DNA of 64,000 nt from Budorcas taxicolor (taxonomy: Eukaryota > Chordata > Mammalia > Artiodactyla > Bovidae). The stretch is from assembly GCF_023091745.1 (NCBI RefSeq), contig NC_068912.1, forward strand, positions 102,231,567 to 102,295,566, given 5' to 3'. Shown here in pieces: positions 11,701-46,800 of the stretch (position 1 is the first letter of the stretch; the number at the start of each line of letters is the position of its first letter). The position numbers and the translations under genes were made by a program. The notes beneath the pieces are model-generated. The model had not been told where the DNA came from. It was given only the letters and a program-made list of their open reading frames with translations, and did not search any database.

Positions 11701-12933
11701 CTTAGCAGCAGTAGCAGCCACTCCCTGAGAGTACCCAGAGAAGACCCTAGTCCTTCCTGTGACCCATAGAAACCTCCTATGAAGGGTGAACGTCCCTGTC
11801 CATCTGACCATGGGTTTTCCTCCCATGAGAGCATTCCTTGAGGCTTCCGAAGTTTGATTCCATTCCTGTAGTGTGATTTCATTCCTGTGGCACGTCAAAA
11901 ACTACTTTGTCTTGCATCTGTATCCATCCCTCGACATCAAACATTCAGACACCAGCAGCCGCATGGCCGTGCCTCCTGTCAGTCTGTCTGCTCCCCACCC
12001 CGCACTGCCAGCCCCACTTGACTCTGAAAGATCTCTTGAGCTGACCTGGCTCCTGATTCCAAGGCCTCAGTGTTATCCATTTCCCTTCAACTCAATTCCA
12101 CCAACACTTTCTGCAAGCTGAGCTGGGCACAGAGGAGTCAATAAAACATATCCGACCCTTCAGGGAACTGGCCAACCCACAGTTGACAGACATAAGCAAA
12201 TATGTCTAGAGTGAGTTTATAAGGACACTGGTAACACAAAACACAAAAGAGGAAGCAATTTGTTCATTCTGGAGTGGAGTAGGGGCCATGTCAGGAAAAG
12301 CAACAGAGGAGAAGTGACACTGAAGCAGGGTCCCAAAGGGTTTGTAGAATTTCACCTGGGGAGCAGAAGGCAAGGTGTTCGGCAGGGGCCCGCCTGAGCA
12401 AGGGCACAGAGGCATGCCTGCACATGCTGTGCTTGCTGTGCCCAGAGCTTCTGTCTGGTCCAAGTTAGTGATGTAACAACAAGCCCAGATGCCTGGAGCC
12501 CATGCTGAGCAGCACCAGGATAAGGAAGGCCCATCCTGGCCGCTTGGCCGGAGCGAGGTGGGGGAGCGTGTGCTGATCCAAGCTGACTCCCCTTCAGGGG
12601 AAAGGTTGAGGCCATTCACACAGACAATGAAGGAATTGGACCCTGTCCCAGTTCTGTGTTCATTTTTTATCTTTTATAGAATTGGGCATCTGGAGAGTCA
12701 AAAATAGACCTTTGCCCACTGGGACAGGAAGCCTGGAGACCAAGGGATCCAGGGGAAGGGTTGGGAGAAGAGTGAGGTAGGAACTGGATTGAGGGTCATC
12801 CAGAAAGAAACAGGACGGGAGGGAAGAGCAGCAGGTGATCTGGGCTCTGCACTACCTGTTCTGGAGGGCCACACACGTCCTGCCCTGCCTTCCCTGGGCC
12901 AGATCCTCACCTCATTCTCTGCTTTCTCCACAG
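8751..12933 (+). other. Probable SLC6A9 5' intron
   Basis: If transcription starts in the CpG island this is the first intron. I see no coding exon. It contains an L2 relic (listed separately), a MIR-like stretch around 10720-10800 (GATTGAGAAAACCAAGGGTC then AGTAACTTGCTTGAAGTCAC), and an old repeat relic near 12120-12240. Confidence 0.5.
10000..10540 (+). repeat. L2 LINE 3' end relic
   Basis: Matches the L2 3' region in order: TGCCCTCAGGATAAAGATC, a pyrimidine-rich middle, CTTCCTCAGGAAAGTCCTCTG, and the terminal AATAAATATTTGTGGAATAAATGAA. It is ancient and diverged, and the borders are approximate. Confidence 0.65.
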
Positions 12934-13019
12934 CTCTGGAGGCCTGTACTCTGAAAGGTGCTAGAAACAGAGCCTGTGAGTGTGGTCTGGGAGTCCAGAG
13001 CCCCTAACCCACCACCACC

Positions 13020-13049
<30 letters not shown>
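12934..13049 (+). other. SLC6A9: GlyT1a first coding exon with 5' UTR
   Basis: A pyrimidine-rich acceptor (TTTCTCCACAG) ends at 12933, so this exon has an upstream untranslated exon. The UTR runs to 13019. The ATG at 13020 sits in a near-perfect Kozak context (CACCACCACCATGG) and opens ten codons, MVGKGAKGML, which are the GlyT1a-specific N-terminus. The donor is CTG|GTGAGT at 13050. The exon ends in phase 0 and fits the shared exon at 24723. Confidence 0.9.
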
Positions 13050-37608
<24,559 letters not shown>

Positions 37609-38700
37609 GCACAGCTGCTGGGGGGAGTGCCCCACCCCCACCCTGTGCTCCCAACACAGAGACTGGGGAGACAGTGGAGAGGTATCACTGCCTGCCCCGA
37701 CCATGCCCTGGCCGGGGGTGGCGCCTGTCACCTTGGCCACCACTGCTAGCGCGGTCATTCGTGCTCGTGTCCCTAGTGTTTACAGGTCCTTTGGATGCCA
37801 AGATGGCAGCTGGGGGGTGTGGGTGATGGGGGGTTGCTGGGGGGCCCAATAGCACTTTGGAGGGGTCTCAGGCCAGGTCCCCAGAGGCCTGCTGGGCTTC
37901 ACGTGGCCTCTGATGCCCCCACACTTTGCCCTGAGCTGAGGTTCTGGGTGGGTCTCCTACCTGTCCCTTGTCCTGAGCCTTCGGCTCCTGACCAGTGTTC
38001 CTGCCCTTGGGGTGGACCCCAGCCTCCACCCAGGCTAATTCGGATCCTCCTACCTGGAGGCAGGGTGAGGAGCCGGGGGGCTGTGCAGTGTTACGGGTCA
38101 GGCTGTGTGGCTCGGCCCTTTTGTCTGTGTGATTATTTTTGTAAAAATTGTATTATCTGTGGTTGCCACCCCCTCGCCCTTGGCCTCGGGCCCAATCTGT
38201 CTTCCAGGCCCACCTGCACCTCACTCGGCGGCTCTGAGGTCTCTGCACTTCCTTCCAGCACTGGCTGTCAGGGCCAGCCCAGCAGGGGCCCATGACCCAA
38301 CAGCCTGCCCAAAGAACTCGTTTCTGGGGGGTAGGGGTGGGGTGATGCTCAGCAGGAGGTTTGAGCCCAGAGCCCCGGGGAAGGGGACCCTACAGGACAC
38401 CCCCTTTCCTACCACCACCAGGCTAAAGCCCAGTCTTCCCAAACTGGGCTACCTTTGTTCACGTGCCAAATCGCCCCAGCCCGTGTGCCCCAACCCCTCT
38501 CTGGAGCCAGAACTCCTTCCCCCAAGCCCTGCAGTGTCCGTGTGTCCGTCCTCCATGCCCCTCTGTGCAGTGACAGCCCCGGAAGGGCCGCCTCTAATCC
38601 TCCGTAGCAATAATGGTGCGCCTCCCACCCCCAACCATCCGCGCACCACTAGGATTTTAAAGTCCATAGATTTTAATGAAATTTCTATTCCTGTCTCTGA
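37609..38700 (+). other. SLC6A9: SLC6A9 3' UTR (end inferred)
   Basis: Follows the TGA at 37606-37608. There is no AATAAA or ATTAAA on the plus strand up to 38800. The best candidate hexamer is AATGAA at 38675-38680, inside an AT-rich patch in otherwise GC-rich DNA. That gives a 3' UTR of about 1.1 kb. The end is inferred. Confidence 0.6.
38672..38680. terminator. Overlapping opposite-strand poly(A) hexamers
   Basis: On the minus strand, ATTAAA reads 38677 to 38672 and is the only common hexamer within 400 bp after the CCDC24 stop at 39012. On the plus strand, AATGAA (a weak known variant) reads 38675-38680 and serves SLC6A9. The two hexamers share three base pairs. Cleavage 10-25 nt after each would make the 3' ends overlap by a few tens of bases. 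Confidence 0.5.
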
Positions 38701-39011
38701 GCTGCTGCTGTGCTTTGTCTGTGTCCTCCAGGGGGACATGAGTCAGGGCTGGGACAAGACCTTCTGCCAGGCCTTTGGGGGGAGGGGGTACCTGGGAGGA
38801 GAAATGCCAGAGGCTGTGACAGTCAGGACTGGACACCTAGGACCTGGCGAGAAGGTAGAGAGAGGGCCAGACAGACAGACAGCAGTGGAATCCTGGGGAG
38901 GGCTCATCCTAGACTAGATCTGAATTGGGCTGGGCCCTGGCAGCTGAAAGGGGGCAGTAGCAGACAGGGCAAGTGCCAACCGAAGCTGAAGCCTCCTTCC
39001 TGAGCAGCCCT

Positions 39012-42000
39012 TCAGGTTGGGGCCTGGGGCGCTGCACTGGACACCGGAGTAGAAGCTGGCCTTTTCCCGGGGCTGCACTGAATCTTCCTTCCCCAGCGGC
39101 AGGTGGAGGCCAGGCCGCGAGGTTTGGGGCAGTGCTCCAGAGGAGGAGCAGGCAGGCAGCACTGGAGAGGGCTGGCCCAAACTCCAGCAGCCCCGTGGAG
39201 GCAAGACAGGGGTCCAGGGCCCTGGCTGGAGGACCCAAAGGGCTGTGGCCTGAATGGGAGGGAGTAGCTGTGAGGGGGCCGTGGCCTGCCTCTCAGCCTG
39301 CCCCATCCAGCTGTCGGTCTGCTCTGGGTTACCTGTGGCTGGGGAAGACACAGGAAGGCCTCAGGGGTGACTGCAGCTCCTGTTGCATGGCTGCCTTCTG
39401 TTCCTTTAGCTCTGGAAGAGAAGTTTCTACCTGAGACACAGCGCCCAGTCTTCGAGAGTGTGTTACAAGAGGGGGGCTGGGCGGGGGAGATGGGGGGTGG
39501 GGGTGGCACAGAGCGCTGGGTGCTCTGGGGCCTGCTAAGGTCCTCACCTGCCAGGGTGGGCTCTAGGCTTGCCTCAGAAGACCGAGGGGCCCCTGTATAT
39601 TCGTCTTCCAGGCAGCGCTGCAGGGAGAGCTGGCTCAGTGCCTGGCCTTTACGGCAGGGCTGGGGCAGGTCTGGGCAGGGTGCCCAGGCCAGGATCCCCA
39701 TGGTGGGGCACAGGAACCAGCCCATGCAGTCTTCATCCCAACCACATGGGGGCACTCCTGAGAGGAACACCAGCCTCTCCCTGAAAAGCTGAGCTTGGCA
39801 AGGGGGTGGCAGGCCTGAATCCAGACTTGGGGAAGAGAAGGAGACAAAAGACTTGGGCAGACCCAGCAGTTGATCTAAAAGTGCTGACCTTGGACTTAGG
39901 GACTCAACTGGAATATGGGTTCACGTACTTAGGGATCACACACATAAGAAGTGTGCACACAGGACAAACAGACCCATGGTTCACACAACCTCTGCAGGCA
40001 CAGACACACACAGACCCATGTGTGTGGATCTCATGCCCTGGGTGAGAGACGGTGGTGTCTACGCTCAGCAGAAGGGCTGGGGGCGGGGCGGTCCAGGGCT
40101 GCAGCTCACCTGCAGGATGGGAATCTCCCTCTCCAGCGCACGGCACTCTTCCTCCAGGAGGGCCCTGGGACACGGACAGTGCAGCACCGGAAGCAGCGTT
40201 GCAGACCCGGGTCTCAGCAGAGTCCTGCACGTGGTCCCCACCCCCGGCCTCCCCAGGAGCCTCCTCTAGGCCCTCCTATCGCAGCCCACCTCTGCCTCTG
40301 CTGCCCTCATGCTGTTCCAGCACAGCCTTGCAGCCCCACCAGCCTCTTCCTGGGCAGGGCGTGTCCTCTCTCCTCGCCTGCTTGCCAGTGCCCACCCTGA
40401 GGAGCAACATTCTCTCTTCTACATCACAGGACTAGACTTGCAGGTTCTCCTGCCTCCATTCTCTCCCGCATCACAGCCCCGCCCCTTCTTTAAAAAACTC
40501 TGCTATGTATCATCTCTCTCCCACCTCCCAGGATAAAAGTCCTCAGGCCAAGGCCCATGTAGGCATCTGTACTTGACTGATTTCCTGGCAGCAACCTCAT
40601 CAGCATCCTGCCCTTTCCACCTCTCAGCCCCACTCTCCTGGGTCTCCCAGCCAGGTTTGTTCCCTCCCTTCTACTCCCAGTAGTCCCAATACATCAGGGT
40701 CCATCCGCAGTCCCATCCTCCCTGTCTCCAGCCCCACTGCACACACGTGGGGGCCTCACCGCAGGTGTCCAGCAACCTGGTCGATGTGGGACATGTTCAG
40801 CTGGTCCTTGATGACACTGAGGTCCTGGTGACAGCTGCTGGCAGATGAAGTCAACCTCACTCTCCCATGCTGCTTCACCCCAGGACTTCAGGACACAAAT
40901 GCCATTTCTCCTAGACAATTTTGTGCTTTTTCACAAAGGCAATACAAGATGGTGCTAAAAGGAGGAGATCTGGAGCCTGGGATTGCACATGGGTTCTGCC
41001 ACCCTTTACTGTGTATGAGCCTGGGAAAGTCAATCAACCTTTCTGAGCTTGAGTATCCTCATCTGCAAAATGGAGACATCACCCCCTTCATAAGGATGTG
41101 TGAGACAAAGTTGCTACCATTCACTGATGAACATGCTGCTGCTCATTTGTCTCATTCAGTCCCCAGTCCTCTCTACCCCAGTCCTCGCAGCCTGGTTGTC
41201 CCAGGCTGAGGGACAACTGGCCACTGGATGAAGTCTTTCCTTCCACTCGTATCTGCGTGTAGTGCACCCTCTTCCTGCAAGGCGCTTCTCTTTGTATCTG
41301 TCTGGAAGTCTGTTCCTAGTATTCTAAAACCCAGATCGAACCAAGCTCCCAGGGTTGGCACGTGTCTCCTGAGCCTCTGCAGCCCTCATGGACTGACTCC
41401 TACCACAGGTGGCTGTAGAAGTGTCAGTCTCAGACCAGGAGCTCCTCCATGCCTGCCGGTGGGACCTACCAGCTGGCGGGGGTCCTTTGCCCAGCAAGAA
41501 CAGATCCCTCCTCTCCTATTACTATACCTGGGTTCACCAGCTCTCATCTGGAACATCTCCTTTTCTGGCAAATCATGCCTGGGCTCCTCCAAAGCAAAGC
41601 GCAGGACCCTAGGGCTATACTGGACCCAAGCCTGGGTCTGGTCCCTGCACAAGATGCGTAAAGGCAATTCAGGGGCTCCTTCCAGAGAACCACAGGAAAG
41701 GCAACCCTGGCCCCTTGTCAGTTGCCAGGCTAGCCCATCGGAGTTCTGGAGACAGGCCCCAGCCCCAGGTCTGGAGCTCCAACCTGCCCTCACAGATGGC
41801 CTTCCGGCGGAGACCTTGGAGCAGCTGCCGCAGTTCCTGGCGCACAAGATCTCTTACGAGCGGCGGTGGTGCCAGAAGGGAGGAGAGGTCAGAGGTGGGG
41901 CGCGATCCTGGGGCTTGGATAGATCGAGCCTCTTGGAGCAATGATCGTAACGTCACCACCTGCAAGGAGAGCTGGGGCACCTCGGCGACTGCGGAGGGAA

Positions 42001-42312
42001 GTGAAGGGAGGCAGGGGACCTGGGGGAATGAGGGGCAGGGCAGTTAAATTGGAGAGGGCTGGACGGACACTGAGTTCCGACAAGAGCTCGAGAGTTACTG
42101 GGCAGGGTTAGGGACCCGTAGAAGGTGAGCAAATCATCCAAGTCGTGCGACAGGTCTGCCGTGGGGCCCACCTTCTTACGCCCCACCTCTGCCCGAAGTT
42201 CCAGGCTCAGATCCACCGTCGTCTCCCCTAGAATCCTCTTCACTTCGGGCCGCTCCGGGAGCGGAACGTGCTCTTCCACCAGTTCCCACAGCGACAGGGT
42301 GTCCCCAGGCAT
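39012..42312 (-). CDS. CCDC24: Coiled-coil domain-containing protein 24
   Basis: Exons in coding order: 42312-42187, 41959-41784, 41644-41528, 40834-40760, 40164-40110, 39617-39548, 39411-39333, 39249-39012. All are in phase and give 311 residues; human CCDC24 is of similar size, about 307. The protein starts MPGDTLSLWELVEEH. Exon 2 carries the heptad-rich RDLVRQELRQLLQGLRRKA stretch. Exons 4-5 carry DLSVIKDQLN and LEEECRALEREI, another coiled-coil-prone segment. No signal peptide or membrane segment is seen. Its molecular role is not known to me. Exon 2 ends on a weak donor (GCAG|GTTGGA). An in-frame ATG at 42372 would add 20 residues; I prefer 42312 because the human protein starts close to the LWELVEEH block. 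Confidence 0.9.
40955..41115 (-). repeat. MIR relic in CCDC24 intron
   Basis: Contains GCACATGGGTTCTGCCACC, CTGGGAAAGTCAATCAACC and CATCTGCAAAATGGAGACATC, a diverged MIR core. The MIR consensus direction is plus, but it lies in a minus-strand intron between exons 41528 and 40834. Confidence 0.6.
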
Positions 42313-42760
42313 GGCCCGCCCGCGCCGCCGCCCCCGAGACGCGGGGCCGCACGCTTGGACCTGCGGGACCATGGGTCCGAGCGCTGGGTTACTGGGATAC
42401 CGCTAGTCGCCCAGGGCCGGGCACGCCCACTTACTCCTCGCCCGCTTCCGGGTCTCACAGGCCACGCCCCCAGCCTGTCACTCGGACCGGCCTCTCCCAA
42501 GCCCCATTCCGTTCTGCCTCCCGTCCCCACTAGAGTTGCTCGGTCCAGAGCCGCTGGCCTCTGGCGCTCTTCTGCCCTACTACTGATCGACTCTCGGAGG
42601 CCACGGTTTCAGGTCGCGGCCCCGGGAGCCAGGCTGGGGGACTGGGCCCTAGCTCCGCCTCTTCCGCGCGGCTCTCACCCGGGAAACGGGGCCCCGCCCC
42701 CAGAGAGCCCCGGCCCCGCCCATTCCAGGCGGTGCCGGCTAACAAAGCCCAACCCATAGC
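42313..42760 (-). promoter_or_regulatory. CCDC24: CCDC24 promoter region, GC-rich
   Basis: CpG-rich DNA directly upstream of the CCDC24 ATG and just past the B4GALT2 poly(A) site, leaving about 540 bp between the two genes. It contains an ETS-type CTTCCGGG near 42447 and GC boxes (CCACGCCCCC near 42463; CCCCGCCC near 42690-42720). No TATA box is seen. Confidence 0.6.
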
Positions 42761-42876
42761 CGTGGTAGGTGGTTTCGCAGTCTCACCCATGCACATCTGA
42801 CCCCAAGCACCTTTCATCCCTGGGCACCTTTAGACTCCAGGGCAGGTGAAAGAATCGAGAATCTGAGCCCGGTGGG

Positions 42877-42882
42877 TTTATT
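42877..42882 (-). terminator. B4GALT2: B4GALT2 poly(A) signal AATAAA
   Basis: TTTATT on the plus strand reads AATAAA on the minus strand, about 930 nt after the B4GALT2 stop. It is the first canonical signal downstream. Cleavage is expected near 42855-42865. Confidence 0.7.
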
Positions 42883-43813
42883 ATTTCCTTGCCTTTTCCG
42901 GTCAGGAGGCAGCGGCAGGGTAAAATTTGTCCTTCCAGCCCGCGTAAGTCTAGTGAATCGGCTTCTAGGGATTTGGGGAACCAGGACAGTCCGGCCCAGA
43001 CAGATTGGGCCAGGCACCCTTCCCAAAACACACCAGGTTCCGGCATTAGGGATCCAGATCCCCATCCCCAAACAGACAAAGGGCTTCTCCATTCACGTTT
43101 TTTACTAAAGCACCCACACAAGTTTCTGTGCAATGTACAAACACGAGCCGGCCCTGGGGCTACTGCCTTCCCTCTGAGAGACGGGGTGGGGCTGGAACCC
43201 AACTGATCCAAGCCCTATCCGCCCCCATGCAAAGCCCAACCCCAAGATCCCAGGCAGCAACACAGCACCCCTTCTGGTCCCCTCCTGGGGCTGCTCCTCA
43301 GCAGGGGGTGCCCCAGAGTTTGCCCCCTACAATGTTGAGTGAAAAAGGTTTCCCCTCCCCTGGGAGTGTGGGGGATCCTCAGGTCTGAGAATTCCCCCTG
43401 GAAGCAACATTGCCCCCTAGTCATACCTCCCACTCTTCTAGGCCCTAGGGGACTCAAGGGGGGGGGGAAACTGAGGCACAGAGAGGTGGAGTGACCTGGC
43501 CCAGGCCACTCGGCGAGGCAGTGCAGGGGCTGACCCAACCCTGACAGTGAGGGGGGCTGAACTGGGGAAGGAGGAGCAGGAGGGGTTGACCCCAGAGACG
43601 GCCACCCTTGAGGGGCCTGCCCAGGATGGAAGCTCCCCCAAAGTAGGTTCTGAAACTTCCAAGTGCAGCTGGGGGGTGCCTACTGAAGACCCTCAGGAAA
43701 CAGAGCCCACAGTCTCAGTCCTGGGGGATCCACCACAGAGCAGCTGCCAGCCAGGCTGTAGGTCAGTCCTCTGACAGGCAATCCTTGGCACTGGGAGCCT
43801 TTGTCCACTGGTG

Positions 43814-46800
43814 TCATCCCCGAGGAGGCCACGAAGGGGGCCGCCCAATGTCCACTGTGATATTGGTGAAGAGTGGTTGCCGAGACACCTCTAAGACCTG
43901 GTACCGCACTGACCCGATGCCGTCCCGCTTCATGGTCAGCTTCGTGTTTTGAATCTTGGTAAACCTAGACAGGATAGAAGTGGGTCTAGATCAGGGCTCA
44001 CCACCAAACCCAGTAGGGATCACTGGGGCCAAGGCTCACGCCCTCCTGGCTTCTTCCTGGGGTGACTCAGTTCTCCTCGCTACTCCCTCCACCTGCCTGG
44101 GGCCCTTTGGTTCTTGCAACAACCCTCAAAACAGAGATCTCACCCCCTTCAGTCCAGAATCATGACACGCTCACCAATGTTTCTCACTGCAGACCTAGAC
44201 ACAGGGTACCCCACAGACACCTCAAATACAATGTGTCCTGTACTATATGCATCATCGTTACCCCCCACACCCACCATCTCTGTGCCCCCTTCTCTGCTCC
44301 TCATCCTTTAATCACGCCTTCACCATCTATTTATGGAGCAGTCGCCATGTGCCAGGCCCTCTCTAAGCACCAAAGTCACAGCCATGAACAGAACTGCAAA
44401 GTCCTTCCTCTCATGGCAAGTCTATACCACTAGGGCAGACAAGTAATGGACAAGGAAGACACCAGAATATTGAGGGAAGACAGCAGAGGGAAATGGCAGA
44501 CAGGATGACTGCCCTGGAAGGGGTGGGTGTGGGCCACCAAGCTGAGAGCAGAGGAAGAGCTTTCCAGGCAGAGGTAAAAGCACAGGCTGACCCTAAACTG
44601 AAAATGAGAATTTGCACAGCAGAGTGCCTAGAGCTTAATGGGCCAAGGAGAAAACCCAGAGTAAGATTAGCTGGGAGGTTACAGCATGTATGGGCAAGCC
44701 TCTGTAAGTCAGAGGGAATAGCTTTTTATTCTGTGAGTTAAAAAACACTGAGGGATTTTTAGCCCAGTCTGGGAAAGGGAGGGCCAGGGAACATGAGCTC
44801 CAAAGAGGCGGCACTAGTGCCGAGGTAAAGAGAAGTGGCTGGCTCAGATACCTTTCAAGGGGTGGCACTGATAAGACCTGCTGATGGCCCAGATATGTAG
44901 GGTGAGCAAGAAGAATCCAGAACTCCTAGATCTGAGGCAAAGGCAACCAGCTGGATGAAACCAGCATCCATAGAGTTCCTTAAGCCAGAAACATCTCGCT
45001 ATCTTGGCCATGCAGATATCACTAACCAAGGATGGTGCCTAGACATGGCCCCTGGCCTGTGCTTCCAGAGCCCCACTGCCACCCTCATCCCAACTGTTTT
45101 GATCCTCTCCATCCTTCTTGGCTCAGTTCAGATCCCTCTCTGGAGCCAGTCCAACACTGAGTGCTCCTCCTCAGATACCCCAAAGCCCCTCTTCTCCCAG
45201 CCTGTCCTCCCTTCCCTACTCACCATAGTTTTCAACTTAACTGCTTTTACATCAGCTCCCTGGATGCCCAGTACTTCATGCTTCTGCCAAATATCAACCC
45301 TACATCAGTACGGCCACCTTCCTCCCCACTCTGACACCCTGGCTTCACAGAAGAACATCCTACTGGTCCGGTGGGCGCATGCCAGTTTCACATGCAGCAT
45401 AGCCCCTGGGCTCCACTGATTCCTCTGAGCCTGGTCTACATTCCTCCTGCTCCACTCAGCAGCTCTGCCAGTCCTTCACCTTCTTCAAACTCAAAGGGTG
45501 ATCCTTCCAAACCCAAATGTGGTCCCATCCCTTCCCCACATGAAAGCCCTTCCATGACTCCCCAGCACCCCTGGGACAAAACTGAAACTCCCAACCTGGG
45601 ATCAGCAGTGATCCCCCTCCTGTCACTCCCAGCCTTCAGAATGTAATAATGAAGAGTTTCAAGCTCTCAGCGTATACAATGGACATACACATTCCAGACT
45701 CCTACACATCTGATTCCTTTTATCCAGACTAGCCTCCTCCATCAGCCTGGTGAATACAGTACTGTACCCAAGGTAGGTGTGTGACAAATATTTGTAGAAT
45801 GAATAACTCTTTTCAAACTCCAGTTTACCATCACCTCCTCCAAGAATACTCCACGCTCCAGTACTTTGGCCACCTGATGTGAACAGCTGACTCATTGGGA
45901 AAAGACCCTGATGCTGGGAAAGATTGAAGGCAGAAGTAGAAGAGGGTGACAGAGGATGAGATGGTTGAATGGCATCACCGATTCAATGGAATGAACTTGG
46001 GTAAACTCCAGGAGACGGTGAAGGATGGGGAAGCCTGGCGTGCTGCAGCCTATGGGGTCATGAAGAGTCGGACACAACTTGGCAACTGAACAACAACCTC
46101 CTCCGGGAAGCCTCCCACCATCACTCCCTCTTCTGCCAGGACAGCACCTTGCCCTGATCACCTTGTGCTCTATCTCCTGGTCTCCCTCCCTAGACTGAAC
46201 TTCACACAAGCTGCCCAGCAGGGATTAGGTCTGAGTGCTCTGGATCCCCTCACACGCCTCCTGCCCTCCACCACCCATCTCACATGCCCTCAGGCATTTC
46301 TCCCAGCCACCATTAAGACACCGATGTGGCTTCCTCCTCAGAGACCAGCCACCTATTCAATCTCAGAGGGCTCAGCAGTGTCTTTCCACTCCCGCCACCT
46401 CACACTGCTCGCGGCAATCTCTGTTGGGTCCCTAGGCCCTGGAGCTGTGCCCTGGGCCTGCTGTCTCTTGTCCTATCTGTTCAGGCTGGAGTGAGGTCTG
46501 TGAGGGCCCAAGAGGAATGCAAGTAACTCAGTGACAATTTGAGCCCCACCTTTAAATTTCAGTCACTTGCAGAATCAGGCCAGGGGTGAGAGTTGAGCTG
46601 GGGACTAAGGGCCAGGGGTGGGGGTGCCAGGAGTCATCTCAGGAGTCAAGGGTCAGGGGCCCTGGGATCATCTCCGGGGATCAGCAGCACCGGGACATCA
46701 CCTCTATGGGGTAAGGGGCCAGGACGGCTGGGGTTGAGGTCACTGGGGGTCACCTTTGAGGGTTGGGCTCATTATGCTTGTCCCGGTCGTGCTTGATCAT

